Source: Puccinia triticina
Taxonomy: Eukaryota > Basidiomycota > Pucciniomycetes > Pucciniales > Pucciniaceae
Direction of reading: 5' to 3'
NCBI RefSeq assembly: GCF_026914185.1
Contig: NC_070561.1
Coordinates: 2,976,001 to 3,040,000 of the forward strand
Length of the DNA stretch: 64,000 nucleotides
Part shown: piece by piece, positions 11,023 to 20,786 of the stretch
Numbering within the stretch: the first letter of the stretch is position 1
How the letters are laid out: the number at the start of each line of letters is the position of its first letter
Notes under the pieces: generated by a model
Database searches by the model: none
What the model was told of the DNA's origin: nothing
What the model saw: the letters and a program-made list of their open reading frames with translations, nothing else
Translations under genes and position numbers: made by a program

Positions 11023-13370
11023 TTGGACCCGCTCCCGTTCGCAAACGTGCCGGGCGAGACTCAAGAGTCATACCTTGGTCCCTCCCAGCCACCAGACTCG
11101 CAGGCGGCAGCCTGTAAGCTCTTTTACGAGGGATCGCCCACGGGATCGCCCACCGAACCCAAGTCTTTGATTGATCCGACTGGCACCGCTACTGCTACCA
11201 ACCCGCCCCCACAGCCACAAAACATCCATATCAAGCACTGTTTATTTCAGCGAACGGTCGCAGGCCAGCTGGCCATGGCCAATCCCAACACCGTGATCCA
11301 CACAAAGCAAGGCCTCGCGGAGGTCCAAAAGCACTGGGAAAAGGTAACCCCAAACGGCACCGCGGTCTTGTCGACGGTAGTGCAGCGGGTCACGTGGACC
11401 CAGTTCCGATTGGATGTCGCAGTGGCGCTGGGCAAGACAAAACAGCACCTCGGGACCCACATCGACCTCATGGATGCGAATGGCCTCATCAAGTGGCAGG
11501 GGGCAGTCAAGAAGCATGCTGTCTTTGGCGTCGAACGGAACACCGTCATTGCGTCCAACGCGGATTTTGATTCCTACGTGGACGCAATCCTAGCTAACCC
11601 AAACTCCGAGGTCATCATCCGGGTGATCATGGCCAACCCCTGCCGGACCGCGAAGGAGCGCGAAAGTGTGAGTTTGGCCGCATTATCTTTCTATTCCGCA
11701 CTCTCCCACTCGGTCTGACATGCGTGCTACTTGCTGGGCAGGAGCGCGCTCAGTCCAATGCCTTGGCGATAGCCTATGGCTCCAACGACGACCGATTGGC
11801 CCTCGAAAGGACCAGCGCCCGAGTGGCCCGCAACGTAAGTCTTCCGTTGTGGTGCCTTCATCCCTGGTGGGAGGCTGAATGGTTTTGTTTGTCAGCCCCA
11901 TGCCGATGTTGATGCCCAGGAAAGGATGAGGATTACCCAAGAACTGTACGAATATCACCGTCAGCTCTACGGGGGGAATCGAGAGTCGATGCGCATCAAG
12001 GACCCCGCAGACCCCGCAAGATCTTTCCGTGTGACCGCCAATGGGTATAAGACGTGGAGCATGGCGATCTTGCACGGCGCGCGCGGGGTCAATCAGGATA
12101 ACCCACCTAAAACCGACCAGTTCGTCTCTGAGAAGGAGGTCGTGTACTCCTTGGCCGAGTTGGCGGCCCAGGCAACCAACCGGTTGTCCAAGCACAAGTC
12201 TGCCGCAGCGGTCCAGGGGATTTCTCCGTCCGGACCACCGACTCCCGTCATCTCCACGCCTGCTGTGCCCAAGGCACCGCCCCGCCCGCCCGTCTTTGCT
12301 TCGGTGCCCGGACAGCCTAGCTTGCCTGGGGGGGCGGCCACCCTCCCGCGCTCGCCTGCTCATCCCAGCTGGGCCACGTTGCCTCCCGCCGGCGGCGACT
12401 CAACGACGGCCACCCCTGTGTTTACCCAGGCCCAAAGAACCGCGTCTGGCCGAGTTATACCTCCCCAACTGGTATCATCCGCCCCACGGGGGCAACCCAG
12501 CCCTCCAGCCCCTGTCGGCTCCGCCTTGCCGTCTCCCACGAAAGGCGCTCGCCAACCGTTGATCCCTCAGCTCATGGGGGCCGAGGGGGGGGCCAGACGA
12601 GCTCGATAACTCAGACCCAGAGGATGCACCGTTCAGCCCGGGAGCATCTGTGCGCATGTGTTCAACCCGTCAAAATAGCCTGGCAAGCACGGATATTGAA
12701 ATCCTGCCGCCTCCAAAGTCCGACGTGGATCGCAAGGGCTATGTCCATCAATCCCCAGCACGCAAGATCGCCCGCAGCCCACACGATCAGCCGCCTGAAC
12801 TTTGGCAGGCCCCAATCGCCGACCCGGGGGCGGCCGCTGTCGCCCACTCGGAAGACTCCCGCTTCTCGTTCGCGCTCCGATTCCATGGCGTCCTGGATCA
12901 CCGAGTCCGTCCCCACGGCCAACTATCCGCTCAACAAGGCGGGGAAGGCCCTCACAATTGAGGGTTTCCTTGATTTATCGTGCTTTGATAAGGGTGATGT
13001 GATCACCCGCGGGTTACTTGCGATGTCCCACATCCGCCGGTGAGATTTCTTCCTACAGACTTCCCCAAGAGTCTTGGAGACAAAATTTGGATTCCCATAC
13101 GCAATCGCATGCCAATTGGTCAAGGGGGCCACTTGGCTGATCCCATCCCACGTCATCGTCCCGAATGCGGAAGGCCTTACCTCAGTTGTCAACCCGCCAG
13201 CGACTGTGAATGAAGACCCCGGTTCTCACCACCTTGTCGCGACCAAGACGGCGACTGTAGGACTCGCCTGCGCGTCATCCAGCGGGAATGTCGGGGCTGC
13301 TAGCACAACCAACGCTCCCAGGCTATCAGGTCCCGGGGACCTCCTTGGCAACGACTCCACCTCCGCGTGA
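11023..13370 (+). pseudogene. Mariner cargo gene, unknown function, SAM-like C-terminus
   Basis: A long spliced gene between the mariner inverted repeats. Recognisable exons: 11023-11667, 11742-11834, then 11896 onward; introns have GTGAGT and GTAAGT donors and CAG acceptors, phase 0. The N-terminal half holds charged segments (HWEKVTPNGTA, TQFRLDVAVALGK), the centre a YEYHRQLYGG...TANGYKTWSMAI block, then a Pro/Ser-rich linker. The C-terminal part (about 12930-13150) looks like a sterile-alpha-motif-like helix bundle, with FLDLSCFDKGDVI, LLAMSHI and FGFPYAIACQLV; this is inference. After 12600 the frame shifts twice near G/C runs, and TGA at 13041-13043 replaces a residue inside the last domain, so the copy is broken. 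The true first exon is unresolved. I do not recognise the family; it may assist transposition or be captured host DNA. Confidence 0.6.
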
Positions 13371-13679
13371 TGCGACCCGTTTGTAGCTCGCGGGGATTTG
13401 ATTGTTTCTATCTCTTCATGGTGGTTCCCGGCCTGGCTTGTAATCCTGGGAACCATTAATCTCACATTCAGTCTCAAAGAATATCCGGCGGCAGAACCAC
13501 ATTCAGTCTCGAAGAATATCCGGCCGCAGAAACCCCAGTACCCGGTTTCCAAACACAGGTTCACGAGTTAATCCTTTTCATTATCTATCTGTTATAACTT
13601 TGTTTCCCCCTTCCCATCCCTAGCTGAATTCATAATCATGATGTGGGATGTGTTCTAATTGAGGCCTCTGAGAAATAGA

Positions 13680-14281
13680 GGGCACAGATGACACCCAAAA
13701 ATCTCCAGGGGGCTGATTCTGCGGCCCACTGGGCGGAACCCGTTGCGGCGCAGAATCAGCTATGTCCAGGCGCTAGTGAGGACATGGCAGTGCTAAAAAA
13801 TGCCTCCTGGGGCGAGTGTGGACTTGGGAGTGCGGCATGAGCTCCCAGGAGCGAGTGGCGACTTTGCCGTGGAGAACCCGCCCCCAGGGGCGAGTGTGGA
13901 CTTGGCAGTGCACAGACAGCTCCCAGGAGCCAGGGGCGACTTTGCCGTGGAGAACCCGCCCCCAGGGGCGAGTGTGGACTTCAGTGCACAGACAGCTCCC
14001 AGGAGCGAGTGGCGACTTGTAGGCCGGGCGCATGCGCGTTACCCAATGCCCCCCCAGGGGGCACTTGCCCCTGTAGGAATGGACCGAGCGCGCCAAGGTG
14101 GGTGAAAAAAGGCACCGCGCCGCAGGTTGCTTGGCAAGTCACAAGCAATCCTCCGAAGCGTTTTTTTAGGTAGTGTAGATTGTGCATTGCAATTTTTTCT
14201 GATTTGGCGTCAAAGGCCAAGCAACCTGCACAAAATTGATGAAGAAATCCACCCACCACACCGCGTATCCACCGCGTATCA
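13680..14281. repeat. GC-rich tandem repeat inside the mariner
   Basis: Between the two mariner genes. A unit of about 79 bp containing CTCCCAGGAGC, GTGGAGAACCCGCCCCCAGG and GCGAGTGTGGACTT is repeated about two and a half times over 13800-14025. A separate hairpin (GATTCTGCG with CGCAGAATC) lies at 13710-13760. No gene. Confidence 0.65.
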
Positions 14282-15399
14282 TCACACAATTCCGGCCGAG
14301 TAGCCACTGCCGAGGAATAGGTTGCTCATCATCCAAGGATTTGCAACGTTGGGGAGCACCTCCTTGATGATCCGAGCATCCTGTTGGGTCCCAGTGAGAA
14401 TTTCGAGGCGCTTGAGGTAGGTTTTCAGTGTCGCAAAAACCTTTTTGATCGGGTTAAAGTCGGGTGAATAAGTTGGCAGATACAGTAGAAGGACCCCAGC
14501 GTTTGCACAAATTTCTGCAATTCGACCCCCATGGTGGATGGGGGCGTTGTCCATGATCAGGACACTGTTTCGGCCGGGGAAGGGATTCATCACAGGCATC
14601 TAGCAACACACCAAATCAATTACATCCTCTTTGCACGAATGGGACCAGACCAGATAGCTTACCAAAATGTCCTCAAGAAAATACTCCATGTCAATGCAGC
14701 GCATTGTCCCGACCTGAGCAATGCACTCAATACACCCGTCCAACGACACTGCCGGGAAAACCAAGACGCGAGGGGCCCCCAGGAGCCTAGGGATGCGTTG
14801 AGTGCGGCGCCCGCGGAGCGCCCAAGCTTTGTCCCGTGAGTGTGTTCCAAGCGATACTCCAGCCTCGTCTGAAGGCCCACAAACGTGTTAGTAACAGTGC
14901 AAATGCAGACAGAAAGTCCCCACAACCCTTGCTTACCGACAAACACCAGGAATTCCGCCGGGTAACTACCCACACGGGCAATGTAGTTCGCTTGAGCGTT
15001 GGGGCATTGGTTTGGGTTGACCGTGCGGGCGGTTTTCTTTGTCATGAGGAGGCGGAACTTCAACTCAGCTTGGATTGTGCTGAGCGGGTGTTGGGTGCCG
15101 GTCATTGCTTGGATGTGATTCTGGATCTCATCCAGGTACAGGGTTGGCTCGGCCTCCAGCGCTGCAAGCACAAACTTGGCCTCCTCGCGGCTGAACGCCA
15201 ATGGGCGACCCCACTCGGCGTACAGTGCCGGGTCTCGGACGACATCGCGGGTGTGTCGGTACAGATTTTTCCACCGGAGTAGGGAGTCTTCGGACACCTT
15301 GTGGTCAAGAGACCGATTGATCTCAGCAAGAGTCTGTCCTTGCACGGCCATTTTGACGACGATGACCTTCACGTCGCGCAAGTACTTCACAAAGACCAT
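14282..15399 (-). pseudogene. Tc1/mariner transposase (DDE_3 type), catalytically impaired
   Basis: Transposase of the large mariner element. Exons on minus: 15399-14937, 14868-14663, 14599-14282; introns start GTAAGC and end AG, phases agree, giving 328 residues. The N-terminus is helix-turn-helix-like (VKVIVVKMAVQGQTLAEI). The DDE domain shows FVDEAG (first Asp, across the intron), IMDNAPIHHG (second Asp) and YSPDFNPI-KKVF. In the family the residue after NPI is the catalytic Glu; here the codon at 14444-14446 is AAA (Lys), a single transition from GAA. The frame is otherwise open, so the loss looks recent. Convergent with the cargo gene; the 3' ends are separated by the 79-bp repeats. Confidence 0.88.
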
Positions 15400-16040
15400 C
15401 GGGCCTACCCAAGGCAAAAAATTTGGTGAGTGAGGGGAGCATGAAGCAAGGGCCCAAACAAAAAACCAGGGCTCACTGTTAGCAGGATGGGATTGAGTGG
15501 CTGTGTTGTCCTCGGACTCGTCGGCCGTGCAGTCTAAGGGCTTGTGCGGTTCTGGAATCCGGGATAGGGACGCAGGGGGAACGGGAGGTCAGCTGGATGA
15601 ATGGGGGGGGAGGGCTGGGATGGATGGTTGGGGCTGCTCACCGGCGGGAAGGCCTTGCGCGGGTCTGGATGCCGGGCAAACAAAGGGCGCAGGGGGAAGC
15701 AGGGGTCAGCTGTGGACGGGTGGGAATGGACGCAGCGGAGTGGAACGGCCTGCTCACCGGTCGCAGATTGATTTTTTTGGTTCGGCGGGTGGCTGGCTGG
15801 CGGGCTGGCTGGATTGTGGGTGGGGGGATTGGAGGTGGGTCCGGTCGGGCGGGGAGGGGGAATTGGGTCGGGGGGCATTTTCGCTGGAGGGGGGGGGGGG
15901 GGGATTGGGAGGGAAGGAGTAGGAAGAAGGAGGAATGATTGGAAGGTTTGGAAGGGCATACAGGTCCGGTGGCTGAAGTCGACAAAGTTGTTTGGTCGAT
16001 TTTCAGGCTGCCGGACCCGCAAGCTTTCCTGGCCTTGCTG

Positions 16041-16884
16041 TATTTGACGTGGGCCAAGCCATCCTGTATCGACGTCATTGCTTCAGGAGTTTGGATTCAA
16101 GTGCCTCCCCCCCAGTGAGTCTACCAAGGGTTTTGCAAGGGTATAAAAAAGGTCCGCCTCGCCTCAAATCGTTCCTCTGTCCTCAACCACAACCTCATCC
16201 TCACCCATAACACATTGGTCCTCATTTTGACTAGTTGTCTTACTACCATGTTGTCCAGACCGTACTGTGGTGCATAAGTTAGATTGTTTGTTTATTCCGA
16301 TTATCAAACCATTAAAATGCTTGTCGCCAGTCTTTCTCATTGCTCTTCATGATGATAGCTCAGTTTTTGTCCGACCAATTGTTCTTAAGACAAACATATG
16401 TGAGGCTATCTTGTTTATTGGAGGGCCGCAATGCTGTTTGTATCTGAAGCTGCCATCCTTTGTTCCCAAGACTAATTATATGTAACGAAAGGTGTGTAAC
16501 CAATAATGTTGACCCAGTATAGCGTTGATCCTGTTGTTTCTGCTGATCCTTTTTACCATGAAATTGAAAAACCCCGACTCCCAGGATGAAGTTGAAAGCC
16601 CCCTCCCCCAACTGAGAAGGTTGTCCTCAACCTCAAAGAAAGTGAGTTATTTGTAAGCAAGAAAAGAAAAAAGATAGTAAAAAAAGAGTGTGACTTTTAA
16701 AGGAGTGGATTGAGTCAGAACTGTGAGTGGATATCAGATGAAGGTAAAATAAATGAATAAATAAATAACTAAAGGGATGAAGTGTGAAGGGAGGGAGGCA
16801 AGAAAAGAATGACTAAATAAAGGAGTGAGTTCCTCCCCCAACTTTAAAGATTTAAGCCCCAATAGTTTCAGAATTTAGAGCTGA
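16041..16884. other. Retrotransposon interior between the mariner and the Helitron end
   Basis: No gene supported. AT-rich. Contains a polypurine-like tract on minus (AAAGTTGGGGGAGGA, about 16829-16845) like the one at 9355, possibly a remnant of a related element. Confidence 0.45.
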
Positions 16885-18199
16885 CTAGAGAATAAGGCGG
16901 CTCTGCCGCTGCAATGATAATATCCTTGAAGTGGCCAACCCTGTATACGGCCCCACAGGGCCACCCCCACCCCCCTCAGATCTGGAAACCTGCCTCATGA
17001 TCATAGCTGTGTGTATCAGACCCACTTGCACCTCACTCATCAAGGCCCACCAGTAAAATCAATTGCTTAATCCACCCAGGGAATCAATTTGCCCATATTG
17101 TGGTATCATAATTCCTCAAACTTAACATCTACATAATGTGGTACAACACACCTTACATTTCAAAGATGCTAATCTATTCATCAATTTCTCCAATCTCCAA
17201 TCTCCAACCCAAACACCTGTTACAAAAACCAGAACTCAAAACCATTCAGTCCAATCTTCTGGCATAACTCAAATCCCAGAATAAATCATCCTCTTTTGAG
17301 GTTATTGGGAATCTGTTACAAGCTGATTGTTGTCTTCATTTTTACTCTTGCAACTCACTTCAAACCCCATTTCCTCCCAGTACTGAAAGTGAAAGAACCC
17401 ATGGAGGATTGCAGGCCACACAGTTCAGATCAATGGAACCCTTACCACCAGTTTCATCAAGGATGTTTACAAGGTGGCTCTACTGCTTGTAATGATGTTG
17501 AATTGACACAACATGAGAGTTCATCTGTGTGTACCTGGATTTCCACTGATGCAAGACTTTCATCAGGCACAATCAAGCTATCTTCATGTATCACCTCAAA
17601 TTTCCAAGCATTATTGCCATATCTCTTTCTGACTTGTCAAATTTTGGTCCAAAATTGCCCAGATCTAACCACCAAGATTTTTGCAACCTTCAATGGAGTC
17701 AAATTTAAGTCAACAGTAAATTGACTAATAAGGCATGGAATGCAAATAGCAATTCATGTGAAGGGGTGTAAAGAAACAAAATATAGATGAGCTGACTGGT
17801 GAGCACAGTCAAGACCCAGCCAGCTGACCTTATATACAAATGCAAAAAAAAAAGAAAAAAGAAAACAGAAAACCAAGATTAAATAAAGAGAGATCAAGAA
17901 GAGTCGGCCCACTGAAACAGGGCTCACCCCGTCCCCAATGGCCAGCCATACTACTGCTTGAGCTGGAGATCATAGTTTCTGAAGTTTTTGGATCAAGTCT
18001 GGCGGACGTGTTGGGGGTCAACCTGTGGAACAAGGCTGATACGGGGTCTGCGTCTTGCCCCCACTGTTGCACAATTCCAAAGAAGTAAATCTTCCCATTT
18101 CAAGTTCAAGGGCAAAGCTGATGAGGCTTGCCGTCGTTGTATCTGCTGGTACATGGTCAAATACCATCCAGTCTAGGCATTGTTGAGCCATCCAAAGGC

Positions 18200-18850
18200 C
18201 AAGAAGATGACATGGAGGGATTGAAGGGCTGGCTTCCTTGGTTTTATAGCCCAAGGAATGAGGTGGGGCTGCCGCTGCCGGGCTTGGTGGCTGGAGGACT
18301 CTGTGGACTGACTTGCATGCCACTCTTGAACTGGCGGGTGGAAAAGAGCGTGTTGAGAAGCGCATTATAAATACTTGGCTGAGCTTCTGCCGTCTGTTCA
18401 GCCACCCAATAAGCTGCATTGCTATCACTCACTTTGTCCTTTTTCCTTCTTTCCAGGAGTATTGGTTGCTGACAAATATTATGGATGATAGAGCCGTAAG
18501 TTATGATGTTGCGTTTGAATCCAGCATGGTTCATCAATGAATTTATCAATGGTGTGCTGACCGCAGCCAAGTTTGAGGAGGATGTTGTGAAGGATTGTGA
18601 AGCTGAAGATGTTGGGCTTGACGTGTATGTCCTCGAAGCGTTTGAGGTGGGCAAGGACCTTGTTGATGACGGGGTGCTAGAAGCGGAAGTTTGAGTTGAG
18701 GAAGTGGCTGAGGGTGGAGATTTTTGGGATGAGGCGGTCGGCGAGGGACTCAATCAAGCTGTGGGCGCGCTTGAGCATCTGATGCCAGAGGAGGGCAGAT
18801 ACGAGGGAGTTGATCCAGCCAATTGGAAGCGGAAGCTTGTTACTCTTCCT
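18200..18850 (-). pseudogene. Pentatricopeptide-repeat (PPR) gene fragment
   Basis: Minus-strand remnant with helical-repeat text typical of organellar RNA-binding PPR proteins: KLPLPIGWINSLVSALL, SLIESLADRLIPKISTLSHF, then VKPNIFSFTILHNILLKL, and after a frameshift near 18535 NIITYGSIIHNICQQ and PSIYNALLNTLFSTRQF. Units such as VKPNIFSFTILHN and NIITYGSIIHN are recognisable PPR helices. At least one in-frame stop (about 18682) and one frameshift break it. Neither end of the gene is present. It lies to the right of the Helitron-type terminus, so capture by that element is the likeliest origin. The exact parent gene is not identified. Confidence 0.65.
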
Positions 18851-19410
18851 GCAACTACTGCTACTCCCAAAGATCGGACAAGCAGTTTGTCAATTGCCAC
18901 CAGACTGCTATCCAGGTTGCTCCCAATACAGCTGCTGATATGGAATGTCATATGGTTCACCGTTGAATTAGTCTCATGCTCCCAAAAAATAGTTTCAAAA
19001 AGGAAATATATCTAATGATGCTGAAGAATCCTGAGACATGGCATTCTAAGTCTGATCCTCAACCATCAGATTGGCAAATAGAAATCCATCGAGTCAAAGG
19101 CGAGAAGGTGCGGCCGCCTGTTTGGAGGTTGAAAGTACAGCACTTCGCCCAAGACCTACGAATTGATACACATGTTCATGAGGTTTTAGTTGTATGGAGG
19201 CCACCGATCTCGTGTCAGTGTGTCCTCTTTTAGGCAAACTCATGGGGGATGGGTGATTGCTTACCAGTCAGATATACCTCATCCGCTTCCATTCTACGGT
19301 AATCTGCTTTTGTAGATAAGGTGGGATGAACTTGTGGGTGTAGCAGTTGAGTTTGAGAGCAATCTTCGAAAGCTTACGGATTAGTATCAGTCTGGGGAAA
19401 AGCACTGCAG

Positions 19411-20020
19411 ATCTTCCTGCTCGCCGAGGCCCCCGCTAAGCTGCCCTTCCTGCTCAAAGACGCCAGCCGGCCCGTCGACCTGCTCCCCAAGGAGGGCGAA
19501 CAGTTTGTGACCGTCGGCACCAATACCCGCTTGGATAACAGAGTCCTCGACCTCCGAGTAAGTTATAAGCCAAAAAAAAAAAAACGACTGAGCTGACCAA
19601 GATGGTCCCCGCCCCAGACACCGGTCAACCAAGCGATCTTCAGGGTGCAATCGCGCGTATGCAACCTGTTTCGCCGCTTCCTAGACGACGAGGGGTTCAT
19701 CGAGATCCACACGCCCAAGATCCAGGGCGCGGCGACGGAGTCCGGCGCAAGTGTCTTCAAGCTGGGCTACTTCAAGCGGACCGCCTTCCTGGCCTAGTCG
19801 CCCCAGCTGGCCAAGCAGATGGCCATTGCCGCCGACTTCGAGCGCGTCTACGAGATCGGCCCCGTCTTTCGGGCCGAGAACTCAAACACCTATCTTCACA
19901 TAAGTTGAGTCCCCCCTCTGGCCCCTACACTCTGTGAGAGAGACTGATGGGTGTGTGTGTGTGTACAGCCGAGTTCATCGGGCTCGATCTTGAGATGGCC
20001 ATCAACAAACACTACCACAA
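19411..20020 (+). pseudogene. DPS1: Cytosolic aspartyl-tRNA synthetase fragment
   Basis: Internal piece of a class IIb aspartyl-tRNA synthetase, which charges tRNA-Asp in the cytosol. Parts 19411-19557, 19618-about 19901 and 19969-about 20020 line up with the protein from the link into the catalytic domain: LDNRVLDLR, NQAIFRVQSRVCNLFRRF, FIEIHTPKIQGAATESGASVF, then [18 protein letters not shown] (class II motif 2 region) and EFIGLDLEMA. The intron at 19558-19617 (GTAAGT...CAG) is retained; the next donor is destroyed. TAG at 19795-19797 replaces the Gln expected in the LAQSPQ motif. Anticodon-binding domain and C-terminal half are absent, so this is a non-functional fragment, probably carried by the Helitron-like segment. 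Confidence 0.88.
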
Positions 20021-20786
20021 CCTTTTGATTTATCAAGCCAAGTGCGTCATTATGATAGCAAGGTATTTTACAACTCGCATAAAATTAGCTGGCCACGTTG
20101 AGTAATCGTGATAAGAGCAACCTAGTCTGACACAATGACAAGGGTCTTGTTGGCAACGCCTAGACCGTCAATGCTTGCCGCGCAGGTCAGAGGGATGGGA
20201 GGGGCGTGGCGGTGGCATAGTTGTCAAGGCAGGAAGAATGTGGCGGTCAAGTGCGCTGGTGGAGTCTGGTGGATCGTGAGGGCTGGGCAAAGTAGTGCCG
20301 GATTGTCTATAAAAAGAGGCTGTTGACTCGCTCGTTTGTCCCCCAGGGCGTCCTCTGCCGCTGTACTTCCAGCGTGCGGTTTGTCCTCAACCCCCTGCGC
20401 TGTTGCACTTGCACAATTTGAAGGGCTAAAGAGTGGGCCCCCCACTGGTCTCCAGCCTTTGCTGTGGGCCGGGGGCCTTCAAGTCCATCACTTTTGACCC
20501 GTGCGCTTGACGCGGGCTGGGTGTTGCGCCTGTGGGCACGGCTTTGCCAATGTTGGAAGGCTGGTTGAGGTTATCATAAGATCACTTTTTTTATGTTATT
20601 TGGGAGGGAAATTTGTGGTCTTTTTTGCCTTTTTGTAACCTGAGGAAAACCTTGATTTTTTTTTTTTTTTGTGTATTTGTAGGGGGAACCCTTGCTCTTA
20701 TGTTTTTTTAATTGTGGAAAATCTGTCTCTTTAATAAACTTGGATATCTGGTTTTGGTTATTTAGAAAAGAGAAAATAATAAATCC
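20021..20786. other. Non-coding segment between the AspRS fragment and gag
   Basis: No gene supported. GC-rich to about 20530, then poly-T/TG-rich. Should contain the right end of the Helitron-like segment and the junction with retrotransposon sequence, neither of which I could place. Confidence 0.4.

Larger units (their letters stand above)
10429..16040. mobile_element. Large Tc1/mariner element with long inverted repeats and a cargo gene
   Basis: A 5612-bp element. Both ends read CAGCAAGGCCAGGAAAGCTT inwards and are flanked by TA (10427-10428 and 16041-16042), the mariner target. Imperfect inverted arms of about 385 bp (10429-10815 and 15662-16040) include long C/G runs. Inside are a DDE_3-type transposase on minus (14282-15399) and a second intron-containing gene on plus (11023-13370), convergent to each other. 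Most mariner elements are 1.3-2.4 kb with one gene, so size, arm length and the extra gene are unusual. It is inserted in the gag-only retrotransposon. The transposase has lost its third catalytic acid and the cargo frame is broken. Confidence 0.88.
16885..20786 (-). mobile_element. Putative non-autonomous Helitron carrying host gene fragments
   Basis: On minus, a GC hairpin (GCGGC-AGA-GCCGC, 16897-16909) is followed 8 bases on by CTAG (16888-16885) and then T, the layout of a Helitron 3' terminus (hairpin, CTRR, insertion before T). The end resembles that at 58379, which adjoins Helitron helicase remains. To its right lie a PPR gene fragment and an aspartyl-tRNA synthetase fragment with an intron still in place, as expected of DNA-level capture. 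The 5' end (TC on minus) was not located; the right limit given is simply the start of the retrotransposon gag frame. No helicase is encoded here. Confidence 0.55.

Noticed and set aside
16829..16845. A second polypurine tract marking another LTR element
   Set aside because: No LTR start follows it, so only a remnant can be proposed.
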